Source: Actinomadura madurae (GTDB lineage: Bacteria > Actinomycetota > Actinomycetes > Streptosporangiales > Streptosporangiaceae). Taken from it: a stretch of 64,000 nucleotides of DNA. Under the pieces are notes generated by a model. That model worked only from the letters and a program-made list of their open reading frames with translations. It was not told the DNA's origin and did not search any database. Position numbers and translations under genes: made by a program. Positions within the stretch are counted from its first letter, which is position 1, and every line of letters begins with the position of its first letter. Location: contig NZ_FOVH01000013.1 in the NCBI RefSeq assembly GCF_900115095.1, positions 186,001 through 250,000 of the forward strand, written 5' to 3'. Shown in pieces: positions 25,409 to 33,465 of this stretch.

Positions 25409-26851
25409 GTGAGTGACCTGCTGATCGACGGACGACTGCGGCGCGCGACCGGAGGCCGCGTCCACCCCAACGTGAACCCGGCGACCGAGGAGCCGATCGG
25501 CGATGCCGCCGACGCCGCGCCAGAGGATCTCGACGCCGCCATCGGCGCGGCACGGCGCGCCTTCGACGCGACGGACTGGTCGGCGAACGCCGAGTTCCGC
25601 GCGCAGTGCCTCCGCCAGCTGCGGGAGGCCCTGCACAAGGAGCGGGAGACGCTGCGGACGATCACCGTCCAGGAGGCCGGTGTGCCCGTCGCGCTGACGC
25701 ACTCGATCTGGCTCGACACGGTTCTCGACGCCCCGGCGTACTGGGCGGACCTCGCGCTGAACTATCCCTATGAACGGGACCTCGGCGCGGGGGACACCCT
25801 CCTCGGTGTGCCGTCCCGGCGCAAGATCCTCCGGGAGCCGGTCGGCGTGGTCGCCGCGATCACGCCCTGGAACTACCCGCTGCCGCTGAACCTCTTCAAG
25901 ATGGTCGGCGCGCTCGCGGCAGGCTGCACCGTGGTGCTCAAGCCGGCTCCGGACACACCCTGGTCCGGGACGGAACTGGGGAGGCTGGTCGCGGAGCACA
26001 CCGACATCCCGGCCGGTGTCGTCAACGTGATCTCGGGGCGCGACCCCGGTCTCGGTGCGGGCCTGGTCGCCGATCCGCGGGTCGACATGGTCTCCTTCAC
26101 CGGCTCGACGGCCACCGGCCGCAAGATCATGGCCTCCGCGTCCGAGCAGCTCAAGCGGGTGTGTCTGGAGCTGGGCGGCAAGTCGGCGAACATCGTCCTG
26201 GACGACGCGGACTTCCCCGCCGTCGTCGGCGCCGCGGTCTCGATGTGCGCACATGCCGGTCAGGGCTGCGCGCTGCCGACCCGGATGCTGCTGCCTCGCA
26301 GCAGGTACGAGGAGGGCGTGTCCATCGCCAAGGCCTCGTTCGAGTCTGTCAGCGCCGGCGACCCCACCGATCCGGCCGTGATCGTCGGGCCGCTGATCAA
26401 CGCGGCCCAACGTGAACGCGTGCTCGGTTACATCGAGACGGGCAGGTCCGAGGCGCGGCTCGTCGTCGGCGGCACCCCGTCGCCGCGGCCGAAGGGGTAC
26501 TACGTCGAGCCCGCCCTGTTCGCCGACGTCGACCCGGGGGCGGTCATCGCCCAAGAGGAGATCTTCGGCCCCGTGCTGTCGCTGATCCCCTACGAGGACG
26601 ACGACGACGCGGTCAGGATCGCCAACGACAGCGTCTACGGCCTCTCCGGCGCTGTCCACAGCGCGGACCTCGACCGGGCCACCGGTGTGGCGCGCCGTAT
26701 CCGCACGGGAACCATCAGCGTCAACGACGGTGTCTGGCTCGCGCCCGACACCCCGTTCGGCGGATACAAGCAGAGCGGGCTCGGCCGCGAGTTCGGCGAA
26801 GAGGGCTTCGCCGAGTTCCTCGAAACCAAGACCCTCGCCCTGCCGGCCTGA
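25409..26851 (+). CDS. Aldehyde dehydrogenase
   Basis: A 480-residue canonical ALDH. ITPWNYPL and VLKPAPDTPWS line the cofactor site, FTGSTATGRKI is the Gly loop, LELGGKSANIVLDDAD carries the general-base Glu, and the nucleophile is the Cys in HAGQGCALPTR. EEIFGPVLSLIPY and FGGYKQSGLGREFGEEG are conserved near the C-terminus. GTG 25409 follows GAGGAGG. It lies 34 bases after the epoxide-hydrolase-like gene and ends the rightward unit before a strong bidirectional terminator. It would convert a pathway aldehyde to an acid for one of the two ligases. Confidence 0.9.
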   Translation: MSDLLIDGRLRRATGGRVHPNVNPATEEPIGDAADAAPEDLDAAIGAARRAFDATDWSANAEFRAQCLRQLREALHKERETLRTITVQEAGVPVALTHSIWLDTVLDAPAYWADLALNYPYERDLGAGDTLLGVPSRRKILREPVGVVAAITPWNYPLPLNLFKMVGALAAGCTVVLKPAPDTPWSGTELGRLVAEHTDIPAGVVNVISGRDPGLGAGLVADPRVDMVSFTGSTATGRKIMASASEQLKRVCLELGGKSANIVLDDADFPAVVGAAVSMCAHAGQGCALPTRMLLPRSRYEEGVSIAKASFESVSAGDPTDPAVIVGPLINAAQRERVLGYIETGRSEARLVVGGTPSPRPKGYYVEPALFADVDPGAVIAQEEIFGPVLSLIPYEDDDDAVRIANDSVYGLSGAVHSADLDRATGVARRIRTGTISVNDGVWLAPDTPFGGYKQSGLGREFGEEGFAEFLETKTLALPA

Positions 26852-26861
26852 CCCCGGAACC

Positions 26862-26902
26862 GCCGCCCTCGGCCCTTCGTCCACCGAAGGGCCGAGGGCG
26901 GC
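26862..26902. terminator. Strong bidirectional hairpin terminator
   Basis: An 18-bp perfect stem (26862-26879 with 26885-26902) with a five-base loop separates the aldehyde dehydrogenase from the convergent cupin gene. It should serve both. Confidence 0.75.
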
Positions 26903-26925
26903 GCCATGTCCAAGCGGGGTGCGGT

Positions 26926-27315
26926 TCAGTCGTCTGCGAGTGAGATGAACAGCAGCCGGGCGCGTCCGCCGGACGCTGTCGCCCGGTGACCGCTGCCCTC
27001 CGTGTCAGCGGCGAGGATGACGTCCCCAGGACCCATGCGCCGGGTGCTGCCGTCGCGCGCCTCGATCTCGACCTGGCCACTGAGCACCACCACGTACTGG
27101 CGGCACGGCGCCCGGTGCCAGCCGCTCTCGCGCGCCTCCGCCGGTACCTCGACGAAGGTCACCGCGACGGCCCGCTCGGGAGCGGTGGAGAGCAACGCCG
27201 CCTCACCCTCGACGAGCCCGGCGGACTGCATCGGCATGACGGTGTCCACGAGGCGCGATCCGCCCGTCTCGTCCGTCTCGCAGCGGGTGATCTGGAAGAG
27301 GTTCTCGGCTGGCAC
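26926..27315 (-). CDS. Small cupin-domain protein
   Basis: The 129-residue single-domain cupin has motif 1 reduced to WHRAPCRQYVVVLSGQVEIE and motif 2 in MGPGDVILAADTEGSGHRA. The two-His-one-Glu metal set is only partly visible, so metal binding is uncertain. GTG 27315 is chosen because GGAG stands five bases before it; the frame is open further upstream without a better start. The gene is convergent with the aldehyde dehydrogenase and has site 6 of the TTCAGA series 74 bases upstream. It may sense or isomerise a small acid of the same pathway; the function is unknown. Confidence 0.7.
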   Translation of the reverse strand: MPAENLFQITRCETDETGGSRLVDTVMPMQSAGLVEGEAALLSTAPERAVAVTFVEVPAEARESGWHRAPCRQYVVVLSGQVEIEARDGSTRRMGPGDVILAADTEGSGHRATASGGRARLLFISLADD

Positions 27316-27388
27316 AGCAGCTCCTGTCCATCGGCGAATGCTCGATTCGAGTGAATCCGCCACGCCCGCCGGCAGACAGAGAGACCTT

Positions 27389-27402
27389 TTCAGAACGGTG
27401 AA
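27389..27402. promoter_or_regulatory. TTCAGA-type palindrome, site 6
   Basis: TTCAGAACGGTGAA has perfect TTCA/TGAA arms and is preceded by TT, like site 3. It lies upstream of the leftward cupin gene and marks the far end of the putative regulon. Confidence 0.6.
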
Positions 27403-27491
27403 TCGACGAGGACGGCCGTCGCGCGGAACCCGTGCCATTCGCTGGACGACCCAACGCGCATGAGGCGGCGGACCAGCGCGGCGGGACGGCA

Positions 27492-27950
27492 CTACTGCCG
27501 CTCCTCATGGCGGGCTTCGACGATTTCGATGGTCAGGCCCTGCGGATCACGGAAGTAGGCGACATGGCGTCCCCGGTTGGGGCCCGAGGTGATCAGCACC
27601 GGGGCGGCGCTGCGGGGACGGGCTCCCAGGGAGGCCAGCCGGGCGAACTCGGCGGCGAGGTCGTCGGTGACCAGGCAGAGATGCGCGGTTCCGGGGTTCC
27701 TGGTCTCGATGTCGACCGGGGTTCCGGTGGGTTCGAGGTACTGGATCAGCTCCAGCCGGACGTCGCTGCCCGGGATGCGGAAGATCGCGATGTCCAGGCG
27801 CGCGCCCGGATAGCCGACCTGGTCGGCGGTGTACGGCGCGTCGTAGATTCGCCGGACGTCCGGGGGAGCGCCGAACAACCGCTCGTAGAAGGCGGCCGCC
27901 GATCGGACGTCGGCGACGGTGAAGCCCATGTGCGAGACACCGGTGAGCAT
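27492..27950 (-). CDS. VOC-superfamily (glyoxalase-like) protein
   Basis: The 152-residue protein has two beta-alpha-beta-beta-beta modules. SHMGFTVADVRSAAAFYERL opens the first, with a metal His, and GTAHLCLVTDD opens the second. YFRDPQGLTIEIVE at the end holds the metal Glu. The length and HMGFTV...EIVE pattern match methylmalonyl-CoA epimerase/glyoxalase-type or lactoylglutathione-lyase-like VOC enzymes. It is the last gene of a leftward four-gene operon with SDR, amidohydrolase and Gfo/Idh/MocA proteins. An isomerase or lyase step on a sugar-acid intermediate is plausible, but no substrate can be named. Confidence 0.82.
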   Translation of the reverse strand: MLTGVSHMGFTVADVRSAAAFYERLFGAPPDVRRIYDAPYTADQVGYPGARLDIAIFRIPGSDVRLELIQYLEPTGTPVDIETRNPGTAHLCLVTDDLAAEFARLASLGARPRSAAPVLITSGPNRGRHVAYFRDPQGLTIEIVEARHEERQ

Positions 27951-27964
27951 GGTACGGCGACCTC

Positions 27965-29023
27965 CTAGACGTCGGCCGGGTCGATGACGCGGCCCTCGTG
28001 CGCCGACCGGTACATGGCGGCGACGAACTCCACCGCCCCGAGCCCGATCTCGCCGGGCGAGCCGTTGCCCGCGCGGCCGAGGACCACGTCGATGAGGTTG
28101 CGGGCAGGGGCGTGCTCGGGATTGCGCTGTACGACGGGCAGTTCCAGCAGGTTCCTCGTCATGCCGGCGACGTGGATCGAGGCGGTGCCGCGGTTGACGT
28201 CGAACAGGACGTGCCCGTCCCGGCCGAAGATCTCGAACCGGGCGATCTCGTCGTGGCCGGGCAGCACGGCGCCGGTCGAGCTGAGCACGCCGACCGCGCC
28301 GCCGTCGAACCGGATCGCCACCCCGTCGGCGAGGTCGACCGGGAGTTCGAAGTTCGAGGAGAAGGCGCTGACCCCGCGCGGGCGCAGGCCGGTGAGCCAC
28401 AGCATCAGGGCGGCGGCATGGGTGATCTGGGTCTGACCCTGCCCGCCGCCCGACAGCGCCGGGTCGCTGTAGGTGCTCCGGCCGGGGGCGTTCACGGGAT
28501 ATCCCCACAGGTCACGGTACGGCTCCGGGTCGCCTCGGTACAGCTCGCGGACGGCGGAGGCGTACAGGCAGGACACGTGCTCGATGGGCCCGATCACGCC
28601 GTCGGCCAGTTCCTTCCGGAGGGTGAGGGCGTGCGGGTTGTAGTGCCACGGGTAGTCGACGAGCAGCGCGGCGCCGCGCTCGCCGGCCAGGGCGATCAGC
28701 TCCCGGCCGTGCCGGGGCTCGATGACCATGGGCTTCTCCAGAAGCGTGGGCAGGCCGTGGTCGAGGGTGAGGCGGGCGATCGGGTAGTGCAGCGCGTGCG
28801 GGACCGCGATCACGGCCGCGTCGGCCTTCACCGAGTCCAGCAGCTCCTCGGCGGTGGCGAACGAGGCGTCCACCTCGAACGCCTCGGCCGCCGCCGCCAG
28901 CCTGCGCTCGTCGGGATCGGCCAGCGCCGCGATCTCCGCGTCGAGATGCCCGATGATCGCGGGGAGGTGGGCGAACGTCGTCCACCAGCCGCAGCCGATC
29001 ACCGCGACCCTGACCTTGCTCAC
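27965..29023 (-). CDS. Gfo/Idh/MocA-family oxidoreductase
   Basis: The 352-residue protein starts with a Rossmann domain (VAVIGCGWWTTFAHLPAI). EKPMVI has the catalytic Lys of the EKP motif, and the C-terminal alpha/beta domain contains ITHAAALMLWLTGLRP. Members oxidise sugars, inositols and related polyols with NAD(P). GTG 29023 is preceded by GGAGG. It overlaps the amidohydrolase stop by four bases, so the operon order is SDR, amidohydrolase, oxidoreductase, VOC. A role in breakdown of a deoxysugar or sugar acid is inferred from this company. Confidence 0.86.
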   Translation of the reverse strand: MSKVRVAVIGCGWWTTFAHLPAIIGHLDAEIAALADPDERRLAAAAEAFEVDASFATAEELLDSVKADAAVIAVPHALHYPIARLTLDHGLPTLLEKPMVIEPRHGRELIALAGERGAALLVDYPWHYNPHALTLRKELADGVIGPIEHVSCLYASAVRELYRGDPEPYRDLWGYPVNAPGRSTYSDPALSGGGQGQTQITHAAALMLWLTGLRPRGVSAFSSNFELPVDLADGVAIRFDGGAVGVLSSTGAVLPGHDEIARFEIFGRDGHVLFDVNRGTASIHVAGMTRNLLELPVVQRNPEHAPARNLIDVVLGRAGNGSPGEIGLGAVEFVAAMYRSAHEGRVIDPADV

Positions 29024-29913
29024 GTCCGTGCCTCCTCGGTGCCGAGCCGGAAGATCCGCTCGGCGCTGCCGCTGAAGAGTGCCCGCCGTTCGGCCTCCGT
29101 GAAGCCAGAGATGATCTCGGCGTACGCGTCCACCACGTCGCCATAGGAGCTGTAGAGCCGGTCGACCGGCCAGTTGGAGCCGAAGAAGGCCCGTCCAGGG
29201 CCGAACGCGTCGATGCACTCCAGGACCCAGGGGCGCAGGCCGGCCGTCGTCCACCGGTGGTCGGCCTGGCCGAGGCCGGAGATCTTCACGACGACGTTCG
29301 GGGCCGCGGCGATGTCGCGCATGGCGTCCCGCCACCGGCGAAAGTACTCAGGGTCGCGCCGGCGCGGGTAGCCCGCGTGGTCGATGCACAGGGTGATGCC
29401 GGGAAAGCGTTCGGCCAGCCGCCGCGCGTCGGGGAACCGTTCCAGGGGCGGATCATCGCAGCAGACCAGCCGGTGGCGCTCCAGGAGGGCGTAGCCGCGG
29501 AGCCAGGACTCGTCGGTGAGGTATCCGTCGTACCGCAGATCGCGTATCCCGCGCAGGTTGGGGAACTCGGCGTGCCTGGCCAGTGTCTCGGCGGTGTCGG
29601 GGCGGGTGAGGTCGGCGTGGGCGACGATGCCGTGCGGGACGCCGAGCCGGTCGGCGAACGCCTGCAGCCAGCGGGTCTCCTCCACGGGGTCGTCCGTACC
29701 GATGGCGGCCTGGACGTGCACGACCTTGCGGACGTTGTGGAAGCGCGTCTCGGCGACGAAGTCGTCGGCCCAGTAGCGGCGCGCCCGGATCGCTCCGTCG
29801 GGGCCGGTCACCGGGTCCTCGGGCGCGTCCGGCTCCAGCCACTCGTACCGGAGCCGGGGATGGCCGAGATCGTGGAAGTGGACGTGGGTGTCGACGAACG
29901 GCAGGTCGGCCAT
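29020..29913 (-). CDS. Amidohydrolase-family lactonase-like protein
   Basis: The 297-residue compact TIM barrel has VDTHVHFHDLGHPRLRY (His-x-His metal motif), VVHVQA, LCIDHAGYP and FFGSNWPVDRLY (final Asp). This pattern is that of sugar-lactone hydrolases such as fuconolactonase and rhamnonolactonase, in which a dehydrogenase-made lactone is opened. The SDR one base upstream could make such a lactone. The match to this subgroup is closer than that of the two longer amidohydrolases at 21960 and 23672. Confidence 0.83.
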   Translation of the reverse strand: MADLPFVDTHVHFHDLGHPRLRYEWLEPDAPEDPVTGPDGAIRARRYWADDFVAETRFHNVRKVVHVQAAIGTDDPVEETRWLQAFADRLGVPHGIVAHADLTRPDTAETLARHAEFPNLRGIRDLRYDGYLTDESWLRGYALLERHRLVCCDDPPLERFPDARRLAERFPGITLCIDHAGYPRRRDPEYFRRWRDAMRDIAAAPNVVVKISGLGQADHRWTTAGLRPWVLECIDAFGPGRAFFGSNWPVDRLYSSYGDVVDAYAEIISGFTEAERRALFSGSAERIFRLGTEEART

Positions 29914-29914
29914 G

Positions 29915-30706
29915 TCACCTCGTCCCCGGGATGCCGGCGAGGCGGGCGCCGCCGTCCACGTCGAGCGTGACGCCGGTGAGGAACCCCGCGTGGTCGGAGA
30001 GGAAGAAGAGGGCGGCGTCGGCGACGTCGTCCTCGGTCGCGTTGCGGCCGAGGGGGTTGGCGGCGGCGGTCGCCTCCATGATCTGCGCGGGCGGCAGGCC
30101 GGTGCGCCCGGTCTTCCACTCGACGACCCGCCGCCCCATCTCGGTGGTGGGGCAGCCGACCGGGCACACGCAGTTGGCGGTCACACCGGCGGGCGCCAGC
30201 TCCGCCGCCACCGACTCGGTGAGCCCGACGAGCCCGAACTTGGACGCGACGTAGGGGACCTGGCCGGGGAATCCCCGCCGGCCGCAGTCGGAGCCGATGG
30301 TCACGATCCGTCCCCGGCCGGACTCCCGCAGCGCGAGCGCGGCGGCCTTGACGGTCATGAACGCGCCCTTCAGGTTGACGTCCAGAGTGCGGTCCCAGTC
30401 CTCCTCGCCGGTCTCATCCAGCGTGCCGGCGTGGAAGACCCCGGCCGAGACGACCAGCGTGTCCAGCCCGCCGAACTCGCCGGTCGCGCGGGCCACGGCC
30501 GCGCGCATGTCCGCCGCCGAACGGACGTCGGCGGTGATCCCGAGCGTCCGGGTGCCGAGATCGGCCGCCGTCTCCCCGACCCGCTCCGCGTCGACGTCCA
30601 GGACGGCCACCGCGGCGCCGGCCTCGTGCAGCAGCCGGGCGATCCGCCTGCCGAATCCGGACCCGCCGCCGGTGACCAGCGCCTTGCGGTCCTGAGCGAT
30701 CCGCAT
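29915..30706 (-). CDS. SDR-family dehydrogenase (sugar-dehydrogenase-like)
   Basis: A 263-residue SDR: VTGGGSGFG cofactor loop, LDVDAE with an acidic residue suggesting NAD, VSAG in place of NNAG, and catalytic Tyr-x3-Lys in PYVASKFG. VTLDVDGGARL is the usual end. ATG 30706 is preceded by GGAGG. It is the first gene of the leftward operon, just downstream of the 18-bp inverted repeat. With the lactonase-like gene next, a sugar 1-dehydrogenase is a reasonable guess, but other alcohols are possible. Confidence 0.85.
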   Translation of the reverse strand: MRIAQDRKALVTGGGSGFGRRIARLLHEAGAAVAVLDVDAERVGETAADLGTRTLGITADVRSAADMRAAVARATGEFGGLDTLVVSAGVFHAGTLDETGEEDWDRTLDVNLKGAFMTVKAAALALRESGRGRIVTIGSDCGRRGFPGQVPYVASKFGLVGLTESVAAELAPAGVTANCVCPVGCPTTEMGRRVVEWKTGRTGLPPAQIMEATAAANPLGRNATEDDVADAALFFLSDHAGFLTGVTLDVDGGARLAGIPGTR

Positions 30707-30754
30707 GCCCACTACCTCCACTACCTGCTAGGACGCTCCGCGCCCCGATCGCAA

Positions 30755-30808
30755 AACGCTATAGCATCTAGCTGAGCATGGTCAATGAACGCTAGATGCT
30801 ATAGCGTT
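30755..30808. promoter_or_regulatory. Perfect 18-bp inverted repeat, divergent promoter-operator
   Basis: AACGCTATAGCATCTAGC (30755-30772) is exactly reversed as GCTAGATGCTATAGCGTT (30791-30808), with an 18-base spacer. TATAGC in each arm can serve as a -10. For the leftward promoter a -35 TTGACC (reverse strand, 30780-30785) lies 16 bases from it. The arms face the GntR gene and the SDR operon, so one protein could silence both. Confidence 0.75.
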
Positions 30809-30813
30809 CCCTC

Positions 30814-31491
30814 ATGGCGCTTGATCCCGTTTCCGACGACAGCCTGGCCGACCGGGTGGCCGGGCGGATCCGCGACGCGATCCACGAGGGCCGCTACCCG
30901 CCGGGCGAACGTCTGGTCGAGCGGAGGCTGGCCGCCGAGCTCGGCGTCAGCCACATCCCGATCCGCGAGGCACTGGCCCGGCTGACCGACGAGGGCCTGG
31001 TCGAACGCGCGCCCCGGCGCGGAGCCCGGGTCGCCACGCTCACTCCCAGGGAGCTGGAAGAGCTCTCCTCGCTGCGCACGGTGCTGGAGCGCTTCGTGGT
31101 CACGCGCGTTCAGGAGAGGCTGACCGCCGAGGAGGAGAAGAAGCTCCGGCGCATGGTCGCATCGATGCGGCGGGCCGCGGCCCGCGGCGACTACCGCCGG
31201 GTGCTCGACCTCGACCAGCGCTTCCATGAACGGCTGTGGGAACTTGCCGACCACCAGATGCTCGGGGAGGTCGTCACCGGCCTGCGGGGCCGGATCGGCG
31301 CGTTCCTCCGCGCCGCGACGGCGGCGTTGGAGCCCGAGGCCCTCGAACGGCACGCCGCCACTCACGACGAGCTGCTGGACGCGATCCTCAGCGGTGACGC
31401 CGAAGCCGGCTGCGCGGAGATGAGCCGCCACATCGAGCTGGCCACCGAACGGCTGCGCGGCACGCTGGGCCAGGCGGATCCGGATGACTGA
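30814..31491 (+). CDS. GntR regulator, FadR subfamily (FCD domain)
   Basis: The 225-residue protein has a winged helix (GERLVERRLAAELGVSHIPI, then REALARL and a basic wing PRRGARVATL) and a C-terminal FCD domain with DLDQRFHERLWELADHQ and HDELLDAI holding the metal or ligand residues. It starts six bases after the inverted repeat and has no ribosome-binding site, so its message is probably leaderless. Its position makes autoregulation and control of the divergent SDR-lactonase operon very likely. It overlaps the dehydrogenase gene by eight bases. Confidence 0.88.
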   Translation: MALDPVSDDSLADRVAGRIRDAIHEGRYPPGERLVERRLAAELGVSHIPIREALARLTDEGLVERAPRRGARVATLTPRELEELSSLRTVLERFVVTRVQERLTAEEEKKLRRMVASMRRAAARGDYRRVLDLDQRFHERLWELADHQMLGEVVTGLRGRIGAFLRAATAALEPEALERHAATHDELLDAILSGDAEAGCAEMSRHIELATERLRGTLGQADPDD

Positions 31492-32476
31492 GCCGCTGGT
31501 GGTCATCACCGACTCCGACCTGCCGGGCGACGAGCCGGAGCGGATCCTCGGGGCGGCCGGCCTGCGGGTGCGCCGCGCCTCCTGCCGCACGCCCGGGGAG
31601 GTCGCCGAGGCGGCCCGGGACGCGACAGCGCTGCTGGTGCAGTGGGCGCCGGTCACCGCGCCCGTGCTGGCCGGGCTGGACCGGCTGCGGTTCGTCAGCC
31701 GCCTCGGCATCGGCCACGACATGATCGACGTCGCCGCCGCCACGGCGCGGGGCGTCGCGGTGGCCAACACACCCGGCTACTGCGTCGAGGAGGTGGCGGC
31801 CCACACCATCGCCATGGTCATGGCGCTGGCCCGGCGGCTGCCCGTCCTCGACCGGGCGGTGCGGGACGGGCGCTGGTCGGCGACCGGAGACGGGGCCGGC
31901 GCGCTGCGCCCCTCGCGGGCCACCGTGGCCGTCATCGGCTTCGGCCGGATCGGCTCGCTCGCCGCCGCGCACGCCGCCGCCCTCGGCTTCCGCGTGGTGG
32001 TCCACGACCCGAACGTGGCGGCGGCGTCCGTCCGGGCGGCCGGTCATGCGCCCGCGGACCTGGACGGGGCGCTGGCCGCCGCCGACATCGTCACCCTGCA
32101 CGTGCCGCTGACCGGCCGGACCCGGCATCTGCTGAACGGCGAGACCATCGCCCGGATGCGGCCCGGTGCGCTGATCGTGAACACCTGCCGGGGCGGGCTG
32201 ATCGACGAGGCCGCGTTGGCCGGCGCGCTGGCGTCGGGCCATGTCGGCGCGGCGGCGCTCGACGTTTTCGAGGCCGAGCCGCTGCCCGCCGGGAGCCCGC
32301 TGCGCGGCGCGCCGGGCGTGCTGCTGACGCCGCACGCGGCCTGGTACTCGCCGGACTCCCTGGCGGATCTGCCGCGCCTCGCGGCCCGCCAGATCGCCGA
32401 CTTCCTCCAGGGCAGGCCGGTTCCCTCGATCGTCAACCCCGGATACGCGGCCGTACGCGCGGGAGGCGAGGCGTGA
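31484..32476 (+). CDS. D-2-hydroxyacid dehydrogenase (NAD)
   Basis: A 330-residue D-isomer-specific 2-hydroxyacid dehydrogenase. The NAD loop is VAVIGFGRIGS, the Arg of NTCRGGLIDE and the Glu of FEAEPLP are catalytic, and the His is in LTPHAAWYS. The N-terminal flavodoxin-like lobe has RFVSRLGIGHDMID. It reduces a 2-keto acid or oxidises a hydroxy acid. It is co-transcribed with the GntR gene and divergent from the SDR-lactonase operon, so it fits a sugar-acid pathway. The 115 bases after its stop hold no gene that can be supported. Confidence 0.88.
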   Translation: MTEPLVVITDSDLPGDEPERILGAAGLRVRRASCRTPGEVAEAARDATALLVQWAPVTAPVLAGLDRLRFVSRLGIGHDMIDVAAATARGVAVANTPGYCVEEVAAHTIAMVMALARRLPVLDRAVRDGRWSATGDGAGALRPSRATVAVIGFGRIGSLAAAHAAALGFRVVVHDPNVAAASVRAAGHAPADLDGALAAADIVTLHVPLTGRTRHLLNGETIARMRPGALIVNTCRGGLIDEAALAGALASGHVGAAALDVFEAEPLPAGSPLRGAPGVLLTPHAAWYSPDSLADLPRLAARQIADFLQGRPVPSIVNPGYAAVRAGGEA

Positions 32477-32519
32477 GCGGAGAGCGCCGTCTCGCCGGGG
32501 CCGGTGAGCACGCCGCTGG

Positions 32520-32550
32520 CCGGCGCGCTCGCCCCGGCCATGCGCGCCGG
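32520..32550. terminator. Possible hairpin between convergent genes
   Basis: CCGGCGCGC (32520-32528) pairs with GCGCGCCGG (32542-32550) over a 13-base loop between the dehydrogenase and the convergent TetR gene. The position suits a terminator; GC richness makes chance pairing possible. Confidence 0.35.
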
Positions 32551-32591
32551 GCTCGCCGCGTCCGTGCCGCTGGGCGGCTCGGGCGGGACGA

Positions 32592-33188
32592 TCAGACGGG
32601 GAGGGCGAGCAGGACCAGTGCGTCGGCCAGCAGGTCGGCCTGGCGTTGGCAGGCGTCCCGGTCATGGGAGGCCGCGTACTCCAGGATCATGCCGTCGAAG
32701 CGGTGGGTGATGAACCTGGTGATCTCCTCGACCGTGATGGCGGGCGCGGTGGTGCCGGCCTTGACCGCGCGGTCGAGGTTCTGCTTGAGCAGGTCCGTGC
32801 CGAAGGCGTCGTACATCGAGTAGACGCTCTCGCCCTCGGCGGCCTGCCTGATCCGCCACATGCCCAGTTCGAGGAGGGCCAGCTGGAGCCCCAGATTCGC
32901 CTGGACCCACCGCCAGTAGGCGCTGACGCTGTCGCGGATCGTCGCCTCCAGGCCGCGGTCGGGGTCGACGTCGTCGAACGCCTCCCGCAGCATGGTCGCG
33001 CCTCGCTCCGCGACGACGTCGATCAGCTCGGCCTTGTTGCGGAAGCAGTAGTGCAGCGCCCCCAGCGGTGCCCCGGCCTGTTCGGCGATACGCCTGGTGG
33101 TGGCGCCCGCCAGCCCGTGTGACGCGATCACCACCACCGCGGCGTCGATGATGCTGCGGCGGCGTTCCTCGGCGGGCAGGTAGGCCAT
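32592..33188 (-). CDS. TetR-family regulator
   Basis: The 198-residue TetR protein has an N-terminal helix-turn-helix (ERRRSIIDAAVVVIASHG, TTRRIAEQAGAPLGALHYCF, the recognition helix) and a helical ligand domain (YWRWVQANLGLQLALLELGMW) rich in aromatic and hydrophobic residues. ATG 33188 is preceded by GGAG. It is divergent from the rhamnosidase-importer operon. A sequence 49 bases upstream recurs almost exactly before the amidase operon at 42932, so it probably controls both. Confidence 0.86.
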   Translation of the reverse strand: MAYLPAEERRRSIIDAAVVVIASHGLAGATTRRIAEQAGAPLGALHYCFRNKAELIDVVAERGATMLREAFDDVDPDRGLEATIRDSVSAYWRWVQANLGLQLALLELGMWRIRQAAEGESVYSMYDAFGTDLLKQNLDRAVKAGTTAPAITVEEITRFITHRFDGMILEYAASHDRDACQRQADLLADALVLLALPV

Positions 33189-33236
33189 CTGGAGCTCCCG
33201 GGGCTGGATGCGCCGCGCCGGCGGGGCGCGGCCGCG

Positions 33237-33256
33237 TGAACAGGTCGCTTGACCAA
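33237..33256. promoter_or_regulatory. Operator candidate shared with the amidase operon
   Basis: TGAACAGGTCGCTTGACCA at 33237-33255 matches TGACCAGGTCACTTGAACA at 42932-42950 in 16 of 19 positions. GGTC-N4-GACC forms a short palindrome inside it. It is just upstream of the TetR gene. Confidence 0.6.
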
Positions 33257-33340
33257 GTGTAGCGCGGGGTGTCGCCGAATCCGCCCTCGCGTCCCTGTTG
33301 ACACAGGTGACGGGGGTGCGGATACTCGGTGAACAGTCTT

Positions 33341-33378
33341 GGTCATACGTCCAGGTCATATATCCAGGTCGTATGAAC
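33341..33378. promoter_or_regulatory. Repeated CCAGGTC elements upstream of the rhamnosidase operon
   Basis: CCAGGTCATAT (33351-33361) and CCAGGTCGTAT (33364-33374) are 13 bases apart, about one helical turn. They are flanked by near-inverted GGTCATACG (33341-33349) and CGTATGAAC (33370-33378). CAGGTC is also the core of the elements at 33237 and 42932, so the same TetR protein may bind here. Confidence 0.5.
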
Positions 33379-33465
33379 AGAACGTCGTCCGGCCCGCGAC
33401 TCCGGCCCGGCGGCCGCCGGCCGCCACGCCGGACGCACCTCCGCGACCCAGATCGGAGCCTGCCG

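Noticed and set aside
32477..32591. Short plus-strand frame beginning MSTPLAGALAPAMRAG after the dehydrogenase
   Set aside because: It runs into the opposite-strand TetR gene, has no family match, and the stretch fits a terminator region better.
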